Assembly: GCF_031143425.1 (NCBI RefSeq)
Contig: NW_027150005.1
Coordinates: 95,149-159,148, forward strand
Direction: 5' to 3'
DNA length: 64,000 bases
Origin: Pleurodeles waltl
Taxonomy: Eukaryota > Chordata > Amphibia > Caudata > Salamandridae
Below, piece after piece: positions 21,667-33,500 of the stretch (the first letter of the stretch is position 1; each line of letters opens with the position of its first letter). Both the position numbers and the translations under genes were made by a program. The notes under the pieces were generated by a model that worked only from the letters and a program-made list of their open reading frames with translations, was not told the DNA's origin and searched no databases.

Positions 21667-22738
21667 CCCCTTCGCTGCCAGGCCTTTTCCTCCTCCTGTG
21701 CCGAGCCTTTTTTTGGCTATTTGGAGCAGTTCGCGATTAGGCCCTCATAACTTTTTGTTCACATAAGCTACCCACGCCAAATTTGCGTCCTTTTTTTCCA
21801 ACATCCTAGGGATTCTAGAGGTAGCCAGACTTTGTGGGTTCCCCAGAAGGAGGCCAAGAAATTAGCTAAAAAACAGTGATAATTTCGTTTTTTTTTCAAA
21901 ACAATTGGAAAAATGGGCTGCAGAAGAAGGCTTGTGGTTTTTTCCCTGAAAAGGGCATCAACAAAGGGTTTGCGGTGCTAAAATCACCAGCTTCCCAGCT
22001 GTCAGGAACAGGCAGACTTGAATCAGAAAACCCAATTTTTCAACACAATTTAGGCATTTTACTGGGACATACCCCATTTTTACGATTTTTTGTGCCTTCT
22101 GCCTCCTTCCAGTCAGTGACAGAAATGGGCATGAAACCAACGCTGGATCCCAGAAACCGCAACATTTCTAAAAAGTAGACAAAATTCTGAATTCAGCAAG
22201 GGGTAATTTGTGTAGATCCTACAAGGGTTTCCTACAGAAAATAACAACTGAAAAAGAAAAATATTGAAATTGAGGTGAAAAAAACATCAATTTTTCTCTA
22301 GGTTTTACTCTGTAACTTTTTCCTGCAATGTCAGATTTTCGAAAGCAATATACCGTTACGTCTGCTGGACTCTTCTGGTTGCGGGGATATATAGGGCTTG
22401 TAGGTTCATCAAGAACTCTAAGTACCCAGAGCCAATAAATGACCTGCACCCTGCAGTGGGTTTTCATTCTATGCCGGGTATACAGCAATTCATTTGCTGA
22501 AATATAAAGAGTAAAAAATAGCTATCAAGAAAACCTTTGTATTTCCAAAATGGGCACAAGATAAGGTGTTGAGCAGCAGTGGTTATTTGCACATCTCTGA
22601 ATTCCGGGGTGCCCATACTAGCATGTGAATTACAGGGCATTTCTCAAATAGACGTCTTTTTTACACACTGTCTTACATTTGGAAGGGAAAAATGTAGAGA
22701 AAGACAAGGCGCAATAACACTTGTTTTGCTATTCTATG
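21667..22738 (+). mobile_element. Right head block of satellite-bearing element
   Basis: This is the plus-strand copy of the ~1.07-kb head whose inverted copy lies at 2194-3262. It starts CCCCTTCGCTGCC at TTAA and ends CTATTCTATG, where the tandem array begins inside a monomer with TTCCCCCAAGTCTCCCGAT. Differences from the left copy are scattered substitutions and small indels (for instance AGAAGAAGG near 21923 where the left copy is less regular). No transposase motifs occur. Minus-strand frames at 21958-22140 and 22219-22488 match those of the left copy because the DNA is alike. It is probably the left end of a non-autonomous piggyBac-like element. The matching right end would lie beyond the array. 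Confidence 0.85.
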
Positions 22739-23348
22739 TTCCCCCAAGTCTCCCGATAAAAATGATACCTCACTTGTGTGGGTAGGCCTAGCGCCCGCGA
22801 CAGGATATGCCCCAAAACACAACGTGGACACATCACAGAAAACAGAGCTGTTTTTAGCAAAGTGCCTATCTGTAGATTTTGGCCTCTAGCTCAGCCGGCA
22901 CCTAGGGAAACCTACCAAACCTGTGCATTTCTGAAAACTAGAGACCTAGGGGAATCCAAGATGGGGTGACTTGTGTGGCTCGGACCAGGTTCTGTTACCC
23001 AGAATCCTTTGCAAACCTCAAAATTTGGCTAAAAAAACAGATGTTCCTCACATTTCTGTGGCAGAAAGTTCTGAAATATGTGAGGAGCCACAAATTTCCT
23101 TCGACCCAGCGTTCCCCCACGTCTCCCGATAAAAATTATACCTCACTTGTGTGGGTAGGCCTAGCGCCCACGACAGGAAACGCCCCAAAGCGCAACGTGG
23201 ACACATCCAAATTTTTGAAAGAAAACAGAGGTGTTTTTTGCAAAGTGCCTACCTGTAGATGTTGGCCTGTAGCTCAGCCGGCACCTAGGGAAACCTACCA
23301 AACCTGTGCATTTCTGAAAACTAGAGACCTAGGGGAATCCAAGATGGG

Positions 23349-24879
23349 GTGACTTGTGTGGCTCGGACCAGGTTCTGTTACCCAGAATCCTTTGCAAACC
23401 TCAAAAGTTGGCTAAAAAAACACATGTTCCTCACATTTCTGTGGCAGAACGTTCTGGAATCTGAGAGGAGCCTCAAATTTCCTTCCACCCAGCGTTCCCC
23501 CACGTCTCCCGATAAAAATGATACCTCACTTGTGTGGGTAGGCCTAGCGCCCGCAACAGGAAACGCCCCAGAGCGCAATGTGGACACATCCAAATTTTTG
23601 AAAGAAAACAGAGGTGTTTTTTGCAAAGTGCCTACCTGTAGATTTTGGCCTGTAGCTCAGCCGGCACCTAGGGAAACCTACCAAACCTGTGCATTCCTGA
23701 AAACTAGATACCTAGGGGAATCCAAGATGGGGTAACTTGTGTGGCTCAGACCAGGTTGTGTTACCCAGAATCCTTTGCAAACCTCAAAATTTGGCTAAAA
23801 AAACACATGTTCCTCACATTTCTATGGCAGAAAGTTCTGGAATCTGAGAAGAGCCACAAATTTCCTTCCACCCAGCGTTCCCCCACGTCTCCCGATAAAA
23901 ATGATACCTCACTTGTGTGGGTAGGCCTAGCGCCCGCGACAGGAAACGCCCCAAAGCACAACGTGTACACATCCAAATTTTTGAAAGAAAACAGAGGTGT
24001 TTTTTGCAAAGTGCCTACCTGTAGATTTTGGCCTGTAGCTCAGCCGGCACCTAGGGAAACCTACCAAACCTGTGCATTTCTCAAAACTAGAGACCTAGGG
24101 GAATCCAAGATGGGGTAACTTGTGTGGCTCAGACCAGGTTCTGTTACCCAGAATCCTTTGCAAACCTCAAAATTTGGCTAAAAAAACACATGTTCCTCAC
24201 ATTTCTATGGCAGAAAGTTCTGGAATCTGAGAAGAGCCACAAATTTCCTTCAACCCAGCCTTCCCCCACGTCTCCCGATAAAAATGATACCTCACTTGTG
24301 TGGGTAGGCCTAGCGCCCGCGACAGGAAACGACCCAAAGCACAACGTGTACACATCCAAATTTTTGAAAGAAAACAGAGGTGTTTTTTGCAAAGTGCCTA
24401 CCTGTAGATTTTGGCCTGTAGCTCAGCCGGCACCTAGGGAAACCTACAAAACCTGTGCATTTCTCAAAACTAGAGACCTAGGGGAATCCAAGATGGGGTG
24501 ACTTGTGTGGCTCGGACCAGGTTCTGTTACCCAGAATCCTTTGCAAACCTCAAAATTTGGCTAAAAAACACATGTTCCTCACATTTCTGTGGCAGAAAGT
24601 TCTGAAATCTGTGAGGAGCCACAAATTTCCTTCCACCCAGCGTTCCCCCACGTCTGCCGATAAAAATGATACCTCACTTGTGTGCGTAGGCCTAGCGCCC
24701 ACGACAGGAAACGCCCCAAAGCGCAACGTGGACACATCCAAATTTTTTAAAGAAAACAGAGGTGTTTTTTGCAAAGTGCCTACCTGTAGAATTTGGCCTG
24801 TAGCTCAGCCGGCACCTAGGGAAACCTACCAAACCTGTGCATTTCTGAAAACTAGAGACCTAGGGGAATCCAAGATGGG
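23349..24879 (+). repeat. First copy of 1531-bp tandem duplication
   Basis: Four consecutive monomers (383+383+383+382 bp) are repeated immediately at 24880-26410. Private variants are shared by both copies: GGAGCCTCAAATTTCC in the first monomer, GTGCATTCCTGAAAACTAGA ending it, CCAGCCTTCCC in the third, and GTCTGCCGATAAAAATG with GTGTGCGTAGG in the fourth. The monomer before (22966) and the one after (26411) do not continue the match. Confidence 0.9.
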
Positions 24880-26410
24880 GTGACTTGTGTGGCTCGGACC
24901 AGGTTCTGTTACCCAGAATCCTTTGCAAACCTCAAAAGTTGGCTAAAAAAACACATGTTCCTCACATTTCTGTGGCAGAACGTTCTGGAATCTGAGAGGA
25001 GCCTCAAATTTCCTTCCACCCAGCGTTCCCCCACGTCTCCCGATAAAAATGATACCTCACTTGTGTGGGTAGGCCTAGCGCCCGCAACAGGAAACGCCCC
25101 AGAGCGCAATGTGGACACATCCAAATTTTTGAAAGAAAACAGAGGTGTTTTTTGCAAAGTGCCTACCTGTAGATTTTGGCCTGTAGCTCAGCCGGCACCT
25201 AGGGAAACCTACCAAACCTGTGCATTCCTGAAAACTAGATACCTAGGGGAATCCAAGATGGGGTAACTTGTGTGGCTCAGACCAGGTTGTGTTACCCAGA
25301 ATCCTTTGCAAACCTCAAAATTTGGCTAAAAAAACACATGTTCCTCACATTTCTATGGCAGAAAGTTCTGGAATCTGAGAAGAGCCACAAATTTCCTTCC
25401 ACCCAGCGTTCCCCCACGTCTCCCGATAAAAATGATACCTCACTTGTGTGGGTAGGCCTAGCGCCCGCGACAGGAAACGCCCCAAAGCACAACGTGTACA
25501 CATCCAAATTTTTGAAAGAAAACAGAGGTGTTTTTTGCAAAGTGCCTACCTGTAGATTTTGGCCTGTAGCTCAGCCGGCACCTAGGGAAACCTACCAAAC
25601 CTGTGCATTTCTCAAAACTAGAGACCTAGGGGAATCCAAGATGGGGTAACTTGTGTGGCTCAGACCAGGTTCTGTTACCCAGAATCCTTTGCAAACCTCA
25701 AAATTTGGCTAAAAAAACACATGTTCCTCACATTTCTATGGCAGAAAGTTCTGGAATCTGAGAAGAGCCACAAATTTCCTTCAACCCAGCCTTCCCCCAC
25801 GTCTCCCGATAAAAATGATACCTCACTTGTGTGGGTAGGCCTAGCGCCCGCGACAGGAAACGACCCAAAGCACAACGTGTACACATCCAAATTTTTGAAA
25901 GAAAACAGAGGTGTTTTTTGCAAAGTGCCTACCTGTAGATTTTGGCCTGTAGCTCAGCCGGCACCTAGGGAAACCTACAAAACCTGTGCATTTCTCAAAA
26001 CTAGAGACCTAGGGGAATCCAAGATGGGGTGACTTGTGTGGCTCGGACCAGGTTCTGTTACCCAGAATCCTTTGCAAACCTCAAAATTTGGCTAAAAAAC
26101 ACATGTTCCTCACATTTCTGTGGCAGAAAGTTCTGAAATCTGTGAGGAGCCACAAATTTCCTTCCACCCAGCGTTCCCCCACGTCTGCCGATAAAAATGA
26201 TACCTCACTTGTGTGCGTAGGCCTAGCGCCCACGACAGGAAACGCCCCAAAGCGCAACGTGGACACATCCAAATTTTTTAAAGAAAACAGAGGTGTTTTT
26301 TGCAAAGTGCCTACCTGTAGAATTTGGCCTGTAGCTCAGCCGGCACCTAGGGAAACCTACCAAACCTGTGCATTTCTGAAAACTAGAGACCTAGGGGAAT
26401 CCAAGATGGG
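24880..26410 (+). repeat. Second copy of 1531-bp tandem duplication
   Basis: This copy has the same private variants in the same order as 23349-24879. I saw no difference between the two, which suggests a very recent duplication or an assembly duplication. Confidence 0.9.
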
Positions 26411-27175
26411 GTGACTTGTGTGGCTCGGACCAGGTTCTGTTACCCAGAATCCTTTGCAAACCTCAAAATTTGGCTAAAAAAACACATGTTCCTCACATTT
26501 CTGTGGCAGAAAGTTCTGAAATCTGAGAGGAGCCACAAATTTCCTTCCACCCAGCGTTCCCCCACGTCTCCCGATAAAAATGATACCTCACTTGTGTGGG
26601 TAGGCCTAGCGCCCGCAACAGGAAACGCCCCAAAGCGCAACGTGGACACATCCAAATTTTTGAAAGAAAACAGAGGTGTTTTTTGCAAAGTGCCTACCTG
26701 TAGATTTTGGCCTGTAGCTCAGCCGGCACCTAGGGAAACCTACCAAACCTGTGCATTTCTCAAAACTAGAGACCTAGGGGAATCCAAGATGGGGTGACTT
26801 GTGTGGCTCGGACCAGGTTCTGTTACCCAGAATCCTTTGCAAACCTCAAAATTTGGCTAAAAAAACACATGTTCCTCACATTTCTGTGGCAGAAAGTTCT
26901 TGAATCTGAGAGGAGCCACAAATTTCCTCCCACCCAGCATTCCCCCACGTCTCCCGATAAAATTGATACCTCACTTGTGAGGGTAGGCCTAGCGCCCACG
27001 ACAGGAAACGCCCCAAAGCGCAACGTGGACACATCCAAATTTTTTAAAGAAAACAGAGGTGTTTTTTGCAAAGTGCCTACCTGTAGATTTTGGCCTGTAG
27101 CTCAGCCGGCACCTAGGGAAACCTACCAAACCTGTGCATTTCTGAACACTAGAGACCTAGGGAATCCAAGATGGG

Positions 27176-27517
27176 GTGACTTGTGTGGCTCGGACCAGGT
27201 TCTGTTACCCAGAATCCTTTGCAAACCTCAAAAATGTTTCTGGAATCTGAGAGGAGCCACAAATTTCCTTCCACCCAGCGTTCCCCCACGTCTCCCGATA
27301 AAAATGATACCTCACTTGTGTGGGTAGGCCTAGCGCCCGCAACAGGAAACGCCCCAAAGCGCAACGTGGACACATCCACATTTTTTAAAGAAAACAGAGG
27401 TGTTTTTTGCAAAGTGCCTACCTGTGGATTTTGGCCTGCAGCTCAGCCGCCACCTAGGGAAACCTACCAAACCTGTGCATTTCTGAAAACTAGAGACCTA
27501 GGGGAATCCAAGATGGG
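27176..27517 (+). repeat. Representative 342-bp short monomer
   Basis: This monomer lacks 41 bp relative to the standard unit. The segment from TTTGGCTAAAA to GCAGAAAGT is replaced by ATGTT, giving CCTCAAAAATGTTTCTGGAA. The same deletion recurs at 30961, 34369, 38924, 41180, 42288, 44504, 49017, 53405, 57918 and 62308, with relatives at 47143 and 56044 (CTCAAAAAAATTTC-type joins). It is a monomer class that was copied many times and not repeated independent loss. Confidence 0.9.
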
Positions 27518-30500
27518 GTGACTTGTGTGGCTCGGACCAGGTTCTGTTACCCAGAATCCTTTGCAAACCTCAAAATTTGGTTTAAAAAACAGATGTTCCT
27601 CACATTTCTGTGGCAGAAAGTTCTGAAATCTTTGAGGAGCCACAAATTTCCTTCCACCCAGCGTTCCCCCACGTCTCCCGATAAAAATGATACCTCACTT
27701 GTGTGGGTAGGCCTAGCGCCCACGACAGGAAACGCCCCAAAGCGCAACGTGGACACATAAAATTTTTTGAAAGAAAACAGAGGTGTTTTTTGCAAAGTGC
27801 CTACCTGTAGATGTTGGCCTGTAGCTCAGCCGGCACCTAGGGAAACCTACCAAACCTGTGCATTTCTGAAAACTAGAGACCTAGGGGAATCCAAGATGGG
27901 GTGACTTGTGTGGCTCGGACCAGGTTCTGTTACCCAGAATCCTTTGCAAACCTCAAAAGTTGGCTAAAAAAACACATGTTCCTCACATTTCTGTGGCAGA
28001 ACGTTCTGGAATCTGAGAGGAGCCACAAATTTCTTTCCACCGAGCGTTCCCCCACGTCTCCCGATAAAAATGATACCTCACTTGTGTGGGTAGGCCTAGC
28101 GCCCGCAACAGGAAACGCCCCAAAGCGCAATGTGGACACATCCAAATTTTTGAAAGAAAACAGAGGTGTTTTTTGCAAAGTGCCTACCTGTAGATTTTGG
28201 CCTGTAGCTCAGCCTGCACCTAGGGAAACCTACCAAACCTGTGCATTTCTGAAAACTAGAGACCTAGGGTAATCCAAGATGGGGTAACTTGTGTGGCTCA
28301 GACCAGGTTCTGTTACCCAGAATCCTTTGCAAACCTCAAAATTTGGCTAAAAAAACACATGTTCCTCACATTTCTGTGGCAGAACGTTCTGGAATCTGAG
28401 AGGAGCCACAAATTTCCTTCCACCCAGCGTTCCCCCACGTCTCCCGATAAAAATGATACCTCACTTGTGTGGGTAGGCCTAGCGCCCGCGACAGGAAACG
28501 CCCCAAAGCACAACGTGTACACATCCAAATTTTTGAAAGAAAACAGAGGTGTTTTTTGCAAAGTGCCTACCTGTAGATTTTGGCCTGTAGCTCAGCCGGC
28601 ACCTAGGGAAACCTACCAAACCTGTGCATTTCTCAAAACTAGAGACCTAGTGGAATCCAAGATGGGGTGACTTGTGTGGCTCGGACCAGGTTCTGTTACC
28701 CAGAATCCTTTGCAAACCTCAAAATTTGGCTAAAAAACACATGTTCCTCACATTTCTGTGGCAGAAAGTTCTGAAATCTGTGAGGAGCCACAAATTTCCT
28801 TCCACCCAGCTTTCCCCCACGTCTCCCGATAAAAATGATACCTCACTTGTGTGGGTAGGCCTAGCGCCCACGACAGGAAAAACCCCAAAGCGCAACGTGG
28901 ACACATCCAAATTTTTTAAAGAAAACAGAGGTGTTTTTTGCAAAGTGCCTACCTGTAGATTTTGGCCTGTAGCTCAGCCAACACCTAGGGAAACCTACCA
29001 AACCTGTGCATTTCTGAACACTAGAGACCTAGGGGAATCCAAGATGGGGTGACTTGTGTGGCTCGGACCAGGTTCTGTTACCCAGAATCCTTTGCAAACC
29101 TCAAAATTTGGCTAAAAAAACGCATGTTCCTCACATTTCTGTGGCAGAAAGTTCTGGAATCTGAGAGGAGCCACAAATTTCCTCCCACCCAGCGTTCCCC
29201 CACGTCTCCCGATAAAAATGATACCTCACTTGTGTGGGTAGGCCTAGCGCCCGCGACAGGAAACGCCCCAAAGCGCAACGTGGACACATCCAAATTTTTG
29301 AAAGAAAACAGAGGTGTTTTTTGCAAAGTGCCTACCTGTAGATTTTGGCCTGTAGCTCAGCCGCCACCTAGGGAAACCTACCAAACCTGTGCATTTCTGA
29401 AAACTAGAGACCTAGGGGAATCCAAGATGGGGTGACTTGTGTGGCTCGGACCAGGTTCTGTTACCCAGAATACTTTGCAAACCTCAAAATTTGGCTAAAA
29501 AAACACATGTTCCTCACATTTCTGTGGCAGAAAGTTCTGGAATCTGAGAGGAGCCACAAATTTCATTCCACCCAGCGTTCCCCCACGTCTCCCGATAAAA
29601 ATTATACCTCACTTGTGTGGGTAGGCCTAGCGCCCGCGACAGGAAACGCCCCAAAGCGCAACGTGGACACATCCAATTTTTTGAAAGAAAACAGAGGTGT
29701 TTTTTGCAAAGTGCCTACCTGTAGATTTTGGCCTGTAGCTCAGCCGCCACCTAGGGAAACCTACCAAACCTGTGCATTTCTGAAAACAAGAGACCTAGGG
29801 GAATCCAAGATGGGGTGACTTGTGTGGCTCGGACCAGGTTCTGTTACCCAGAATCCTTTGCAAACCTCAAAATTTGGCTAAAAAAACACATGTTCCTCAC
29901 ATTTCTGTGGCAGAAAGTTCTGGAATCTGAGAGGAGCCACAAATTTCCTTCCACCCAGCGTTCCCCCACGTCTCCCGATAAAAATGATACCTCACTTGTG
30001 TGGGTAGGCCTAGCGCCCGCGACAGGAAACGCCCCTAAGCGCAACATGGACACATCCACATTTTTGAAAGAAAACAGAGATGTTTTTTGCAAAGTGCCTA
30101 CTTGTAGATTTTGGCATGTAGCTCAGCCGCCACCTAGGTAAACCTACCAACCTGTGCATTTCTCAAAACTAGAGACCTAGGGGAATCCAAGATGGGGTGA
30201 CTTGTGTGGCTCGGACCAGGTTCTGTTACCCAGAATCCTTTGCAAACCTCAAAATTTGGCTAAAAAAACACATGTTCCTCACATTTCTGTGGCAGAAAGT
30301 TCTGAAATCTGAGAGGAGCCACAAATTTCCTTCCACCCAGCGTTCCCCCACGTCTCCGATAAAAATGATACCTCACTTGTGTGGGTAGGCCTAGCGCCCG
30401 CAACAGGAAACGCCCCAAAGCGCAACGTGGACACATCCAAATTTTTGAAAGAAAACAGAGGTGTTTTTTGCAAAGTGCCTACCTGTAGATTTTGGCCTGT

Positions 30501-33500
30501 AGCTCAGCCGGCACCTAGGGAAACCTACCTAACCTGTGCATTTCTCAAAACTAGAGACCTAGGGGAATCCAAGATGGGGTGACTTGTGTGGCTCGGACCA
30601 GGTTCTGTTACCCAGAATCCTTTGCAAACCTCAAAATTTGGCTAAAAAAACACATGTTCCTCACATTTCTGTGGCAGAAAGTTCTGGAATCTGAGAGGAG
30701 CCACAAATTTCCTCCCACCCAGCGTTCCCCCACGTCTCCCGATAAAAATGATACCTCACTTGTGTGGGTAGGCCTAGCGCCCAGGACAGGAAACGCCCCA
30801 AAGCGCAACGTGGACACATCCAAATTTTTGAAAGAAAACAGAGGTGTTTTTTGCAAAGTGCCTACCTGTAGATTTTGGCCTGTAGCTCAGCCGGCACCTA
30901 GGGAAACCTACCAAACCTGTGCATTTCTGAACACTAGAGACCTAGGGAATCCAAGATGGGGTGACTTGTGTGGCTCGGACCAGGTTCTGTTACCCAGAAT
31001 CCTTTGCAAACCTCAAAAATGTTTCTGGAATCTGAGAGGAGCCACAAATTTCCTTCCACCCAGCGTTCCCCCACGTCTCCCGATAAAAATGATACCTCAC
31101 TTGTGTGGGTAGGCCTAGCGCCCGCAACAGGAAACGCCCCAAAGCGCAACGTGGACACATCCAAATTTTTGAAAGAAAACAGAGGTGTTTTTTGCAAAGT
31201 GCCTACCTGTAGATTTTGGCCTGTAGCTCAGCCGCCACCTAGGGAAACCTACCAAACCTGTGCATTTCTGAAAACTAGAGACCTAGGGGAATCCAAGATG
31301 GGGTGACTTGTGTGGCTCGGACCAGGTTCTGTTACCCAGAATCCTTTGCACACCTCAAAATTTGGCTAAAAAAACAGATGTTCCTCACATTTCTGTGGCA
31401 GAAAGTTCTGAAATCTGTGAGGAGCCACAAATTTCCTTCGACCCAGCGTTCCCCCACGTCTCCCGATAAAAATGATACCTCACTTGTGTGGGTAGGCCTA
31501 GCGCCCACGACAGGAAACGCCCCAAAGCGCAACATGGACACATCCAAATTTTTGAAAGAAAACAGAGGTGTTTTTTGCAAAGTGCCTACCTGTAGATGTT
31601 GGCCTGTAGCTCAGCCGCCACCTAGGGAAACCTACCAAACCTGTGCATTTCTGAAAACTAGAGACCTAGGGGAATCCAAGATGGGGTGACTTGTGTGGCT
31701 CGGACCAGATTCTGTTACCCAGAATCCTTTGCAAACCTCAAAAGTTGGCTAAAAAAACACATGTTCCTCACATTTCTGTGGCAGTACGTTCTGGAATCTG
31801 AGAGGAGCCACAAATTTCCTTCCACCCAGCGTTCCCCCACGTCTCCCGATAAAAATGATACCTCACTTGTGTGGATAGGCCTAGTGCCCGCAACAGGAAA
31901 AACCCCAAAGCGCAATGTGGACACATCCAAATTTTTGAAAGAAAACAGAGGTGTTTTTTGCAAAGTGCCTACCTGTAGATTTTGGCATGTAGCTCAGCCG
32001 GCACCTAGGGAAACCTACCAAACCTGTGCATTTCTGAAAACTAGAGAACTAGGGGAATCCAAGATGGGGTAACTTGTGTGGCTCAGACCAGGTTGTGTTA
32101 CCCAGAATCCTTTGCAAACCTCAAAATTTGGCTAAAAAAACACATGTTCCTCACATTTCTATGGCAGAAAGTTCTGGAATCTGAGAAGAGCCACAAATTT
32201 CCTTCCACCCAGCGTTCCCCCACGTCTCCCGATAAAAATGATACCTCACTTGTGTGGGTAGGCCTAGCGCCCGCGACAGGAAACGCCCCAAAGCACAACG
32301 TGTACACATCCACATTTTTCAAAGAAAACAGAGGTGTTTTTTGCAAAGTGCCTACCTGTAGATTTTGGCCTGTAGCTCAGCCGGCACCTAGGGAAACCTA
32401 CCAAACTTGTGCATTTCTCAAAACTAGAGACCTAGGGGAATCCAAGATGGGGTGACTTGTGTGGCTCGGACCAGGTTCTGTTACCCAGAATCCTTTGCAA
32501 ACCTAAAAATTTGGCTAAAAAAACACATGTTCCTCACATTTCTGTGGCAGAAAGTTCTGAAATCTGTGAGGAGCCACAAATTTCCTTCCACCCAGCGTTC
32601 CCCCACGTCTCCCGATAAAAATGATACCTCACTTGTGTGGGTAGGCCTAGCGCCCACGACAGGAAACGCCCCAAAGCGCAACGTGGACACATCCAAATTT
32701 TTGAAAGAAAACAGAGGTGTTTTTTGCAAAGTGCCTACCTGTAGAATTTGGACTGTAGCTCAGCCGGCACCTAGGGAAACCTACCAAACCTGTGCATTTC
32801 TGAAAACTAGAGACCTAGGGGAATCCAAGATGGGGTGACATGTGTGGCTCGGACCAGGTTCTGTTACCCAGAATCCTTTGCAAACCTCAAAATTTGGCTA
32901 AAAAAACACATGTTCCTCACATTTCTGTGGCAGAAAGTTCTGAAATCTGAGAGGAGCCACAAATTTCCTTCCACCCAGCGTTCCCCCACGTCTCCCGATA
33001 AAAATGATACCTCACTTGTGTGGGTAGGCCTAGCGCCCGCAACAGGAAATGCCCCAAAGCGCAACGTGGACACATCCAAATTTTTCAAAGAAAACAGAGG
33101 TGTTTTTTACAAAGTGCCTACCTGTAGATTTTGGCCTGTAGCTCAGCCGGCACCTAGGGAAACCTACCAAACCTGTGCATTTCTCAAAACTAGAGACCTA
33201 GGGGAATCCAAGATGGGGTGACTTGTGTGGTTCGGACCAGGTTCTGTTACCCAGAATCCTTTGCAAACCTCAAAATTTGGCTAAAAAAACACATGTTCCT
33301 CACATTTCTGTGGCAGAAAGTTCTGGAATCTGAGAGGAGCCACAAATTTCCTCCCACCCAGCGTTCCCCCACGTCTCCCGATAAAAATGATACCTCACTT
33401 GTGTGGGTAGGCCTAGCGCCCACGACAGGAAACACCCCAAAGCGCAACGTGGACACATCCAAATTTTTGAAAGAAAACAGAGGTGTTTTTTGCAAAGTGC

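Noticed and set aside
21958..22488. Protein gene on the minus strand of the head block, conserved in both copies
   Set aside because: The frames are conserved because the two DNA copies are highly similar. They contain no transposase signature and no start context, and the left copies differ by stop and frame changes.
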